Assembly (NCBI GenBank): GCA_023247875.1
Contig: JAHFFQ010000093.1
Location: 1-6,008 of the forward strand
Direction: 5' to 3'
Source of the DNA: Candidatus Omnitrophota bacterium
GTDB lineage: Bacteria; Omnitrophota; Gorgyraeia; Gygaellales; Profunditerraquicolaceae
Length of the DNA stretch: 6,008 nucleotides
Below are positions 4,914-6,008 of this stretch, piece after piece. The position numbers were made by a program, and so were the translations under genes. The notes beneath the pieces were generated by a model. It was not told the origin of the DNA. It was given only the letters and a program-made list of their open reading frames with translations, and ran no database searches. The stretch's first letter is position 1, and each line of letters opens with the position of its first letter.

Positions 4914-6008
4914 CTACTCTTCTAATTGACTTCTGATGCGCTCTGCCTCATAATCAGGGATCACCTCAACTACCGTAACTTTGCATTTTCTGCTTACTGT
5001 CCCTCTATACCTGCAGATTATCTCTGCGTCACCTATGCCCCTGGCATAAACCAAGCCATGTTGATTAACGGAGGCGATGGAAGGCTTGGAAGAAAACCAT
5101 TCCAACTCAGGGCCAAATTCTCTGATAGAATTATCGTAAATTGCTACGCTTTTTAAGGCAATAGTTGACTGAAGAGGCAGGATGGCATAATTAGGCAATA
5201 GATATATTTTTAGGGATTCCTCCTGTTCACCCTCCTCTTCGGACGCATTTAAAGATCCATCTGCCTTGAATATTGTTTCAAGCTGTTTGGATGTGAATAA
5301 TTCATCGAGCTCGCTCATGCTTGCGGATAATTCTTTTTTGTTCTTACTTTCGCTTAATTTATCTAGATTCTTCTCCAGTAAAGCGGCCTGTTGCGGCAAT
5401 ACGTTTTTCAAAGTCTCAATCTTCATCCGTAAATCACGGCTGTCTTTTCCAACAATAAAGCTCTTTTTCGCCTCGGCTGCTTTCTGGATGAGATCCTTCA
5501 TTTTCTCAGTATCCTTGGAGCCCGTCTTTTTCTCTAAGGAAGCCAACTCCTGATTAAGGGCCTTGAGCACATCATCCACCTGGGATACCGACTGGGCATT
5601 ATTCAATTTATCCATGAGCTTATCCATTAATTCCTGCTGCTCATCGCCCATAGTAGAGCTCTGCATCAAGAATTTCTTTGCCTCAGCCGCCTGCTGCATA
5701 AGATCCTTCATCTGCTGGGCATCCTTAGAGGCAGAGGGGGGCTTCTGGCTTAATGCCGCCATATCCTGGTTAAGTTTTTTAAGCACATCATCCACCTGGG
5801 ATGCTTTTTGAGCATTGGACAGCTCATCCATGAGCTTATCCATCAACTCCTTCATTTCATCGCTCATAGAAGAGCTCTGCATCTGGATCTTTTTCGCCTC
5901 GGCTGCTTTCTGGATGAGATCCTTCATTTTCTCAGTATCCTTGGAGCCCGTCTTTTTCTCTAAGGAAGCCAACTCCTGATTAAGGGCCTTGAGCACATCA
6001 TCCACCTG
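4914..6008 (-). CDS. Helical-repeat protein with a C-terminal Big-like domain, 5' end outside the window
   Basis: The frame is open from the right edge to the TAG at 4914-4916, giving 364 visible residues. The GTG at 6003-6005 is not taken as the start: the same Val sits inside each repeat (QVDDVLK), so the gene continues upstream. In order, it has two full repeats of 70 and 72 residues and the first 40 residues of a third (6008-5463), a charged helical stretch to about 5290, an acidic linker (EEEGEQEE), a Big-like domain at about 5213-4965 (LEWFSSKPSIASVNQHGLVY), and a short charged tail. The repeats are rich in Lys, Gln, Met and Ala and look helical or coiled-coil. No membrane helix is visible in this part. 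It precedes the 722-residue gene by 8 nt and carries a related Ig-like domain, so the two products probably act together. I do not recognise the family of the repeats. Confidence 0.83.
   Translation of the reverse strand, partial: QVDDVLKALNQELASLEKKTGSKDTEKMKDLIQKAAEAKKIQMQSSSMSDEMKELMDKLMDELSNAQKASQVDDVLKKLNQDMAALSQKPPSASKDAQQMKDLMQQAAEAKKFLMQSSTMGDEQQELMDKLMDKLNNAQSVSQVDDVLKALNQELASLEKKTGSKDTEKMKDLIQKAAEAKKSFIVGKDSRDLRMKIETLKNVLPQQAALLEKNLDKLSESKNKKELSASMSELDELFTSKQLETIFKADGSLNASEEEGEQEESLKIYLLPNYAILPLQSTIALKSVAIYDNSIREFGPELEWFSSKPSIASVNQHGLVYARGIGDAEIICRYRGTVSRKCKVTVVEVIPDYEAERIRSQLEE
5462..5582 (-). repeat. Exact 121-bp direct repeat, promoter-distal copy
   Basis: This is identical at every base to 5888-6008 (offset 426 bp). 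It ends at 5462 because 5461 (c) differs from 5887 (a). The copy lying between them (5583-5798) is clearly diverged in both DNA and protein. Confidence 0.95.
5463..6008 (-). repeat. In-frame tandem coding repeats of 210-216 bp
   Basis: Three copies start at the same codon pair, Gln-Val (6008, 5798 and 5582). Copy 1 is 210 bp (70 residues), copy 2 is 216 bp (72 residues) and copy 3 stops matching after 40 residues. Shared motifs are VDDVLK-LNQ, KDL-Q-AAEAKK, MQSS-M and ELMDKLMD. All length changes are multiples of three. More copies probably lie beyond the edge. Confidence 0.92.
5888..6008 (-). repeat. Exact 121-bp direct repeat, promoter-proximal copy, cut by the edge
   Basis: This is the second copy of the exact repeat, also found at 5462-5582. 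It reaches the last base of the window, so the true length of identity is at least 121 bp and may be longer. Confidence 0.95.

Noticed and set aside
4914..4965. Shared VIPDY motif near the C-terminus of the upstream protein and at the start of the fourth Ig-like module of the downstream protein
   Set aside because: It might hint at a split Big array, but five residues are too few and this motif could be common at Big-domain strand edges.
5266..5811. Serine- and phenylalanine-rich plus-strand frames opposite the repeats
   Set aside because: They are complement artefacts of the Lys/Glu/Met-rich repeat on the minus strand and echo its periodicity.
5462..6008. Repeats as a CRISPR array or mobile element
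   Set aside because: The units are in-frame coding repeats without spacers, terminal inverted repeats or a transposase.

Overview
All five coding regions in this 6 kb window lie on the minus strand, so transcription runs from the right edge to the left. The base composition is AT-leaning. The proteins are a TPR-tailed polytopic membrane protein of GT-C (TMTC-like) type, a single-domain PilZ protein, and two secreted or membrane-anchored proteins built from bacterial Ig-like (Big) domains. This mix suggests an uncultivated Gram-negative-type bacterium; Omnitrophota, Elusimicrobiota and relatives come to mind. That assignment is an impression from gene style. There is no rRNA or other phylogenetic marker here to confirm it.

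Layout in order of transcription. (1) 6008-4914: the 3' part of a gene whose start lies beyond the right edge. It encodes tandem helical repeats of 70-72 residues, an acidic linker and one Big-like domain. (2) 4905-2737: eight bases after that stop codon begins a 722-residue protein with a signal peptide, about five Ig-like domains, one membrane helix and a C-terminal domain resembling DUF4129. These two genes look like one operon, and a hairpin with a T-tract at 2702-2730 probably ends it. (3) 2508-2173: a PilZ protein with both c-di-GMP-binding motifs. It is preceded by a candidate promoter (2625-2653) and a leader of about 110 nt that can fold into two hairpins. (4) 2085-157: a 642-residue membrane protein with about a dozen hydrophobic segments followed by six exact 34-residue TPRs. 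An extended -10 box lies so close to its ATG that the mRNA may be leaderless. (5) 58-1: the first 19 codons of a lysine-rich protein, with a good promoter and a near-perfect Shine-Dalgarno site. It runs off the left edge.

How they may work together: the Big-domain pair looks like an envelope-associated complex, with a repeat/coiled-coil subunit and a membrane-anchored Ig-array subunit that carry related Ig-like domains. The PilZ protein is a c-di-GMP effector, and the TMTC-like protein is a candidate glycan or protein-glycosylation enzyme. PilZ and the TMTC-like gene may be partly co-transcribed, since no terminator is visible between them. I see no mobile element, CRISPR array, tRNA or rRNA. 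The nearest thing to an undescribed system is the two-gene repeat/Big plus Big/DUF4129 cassette.
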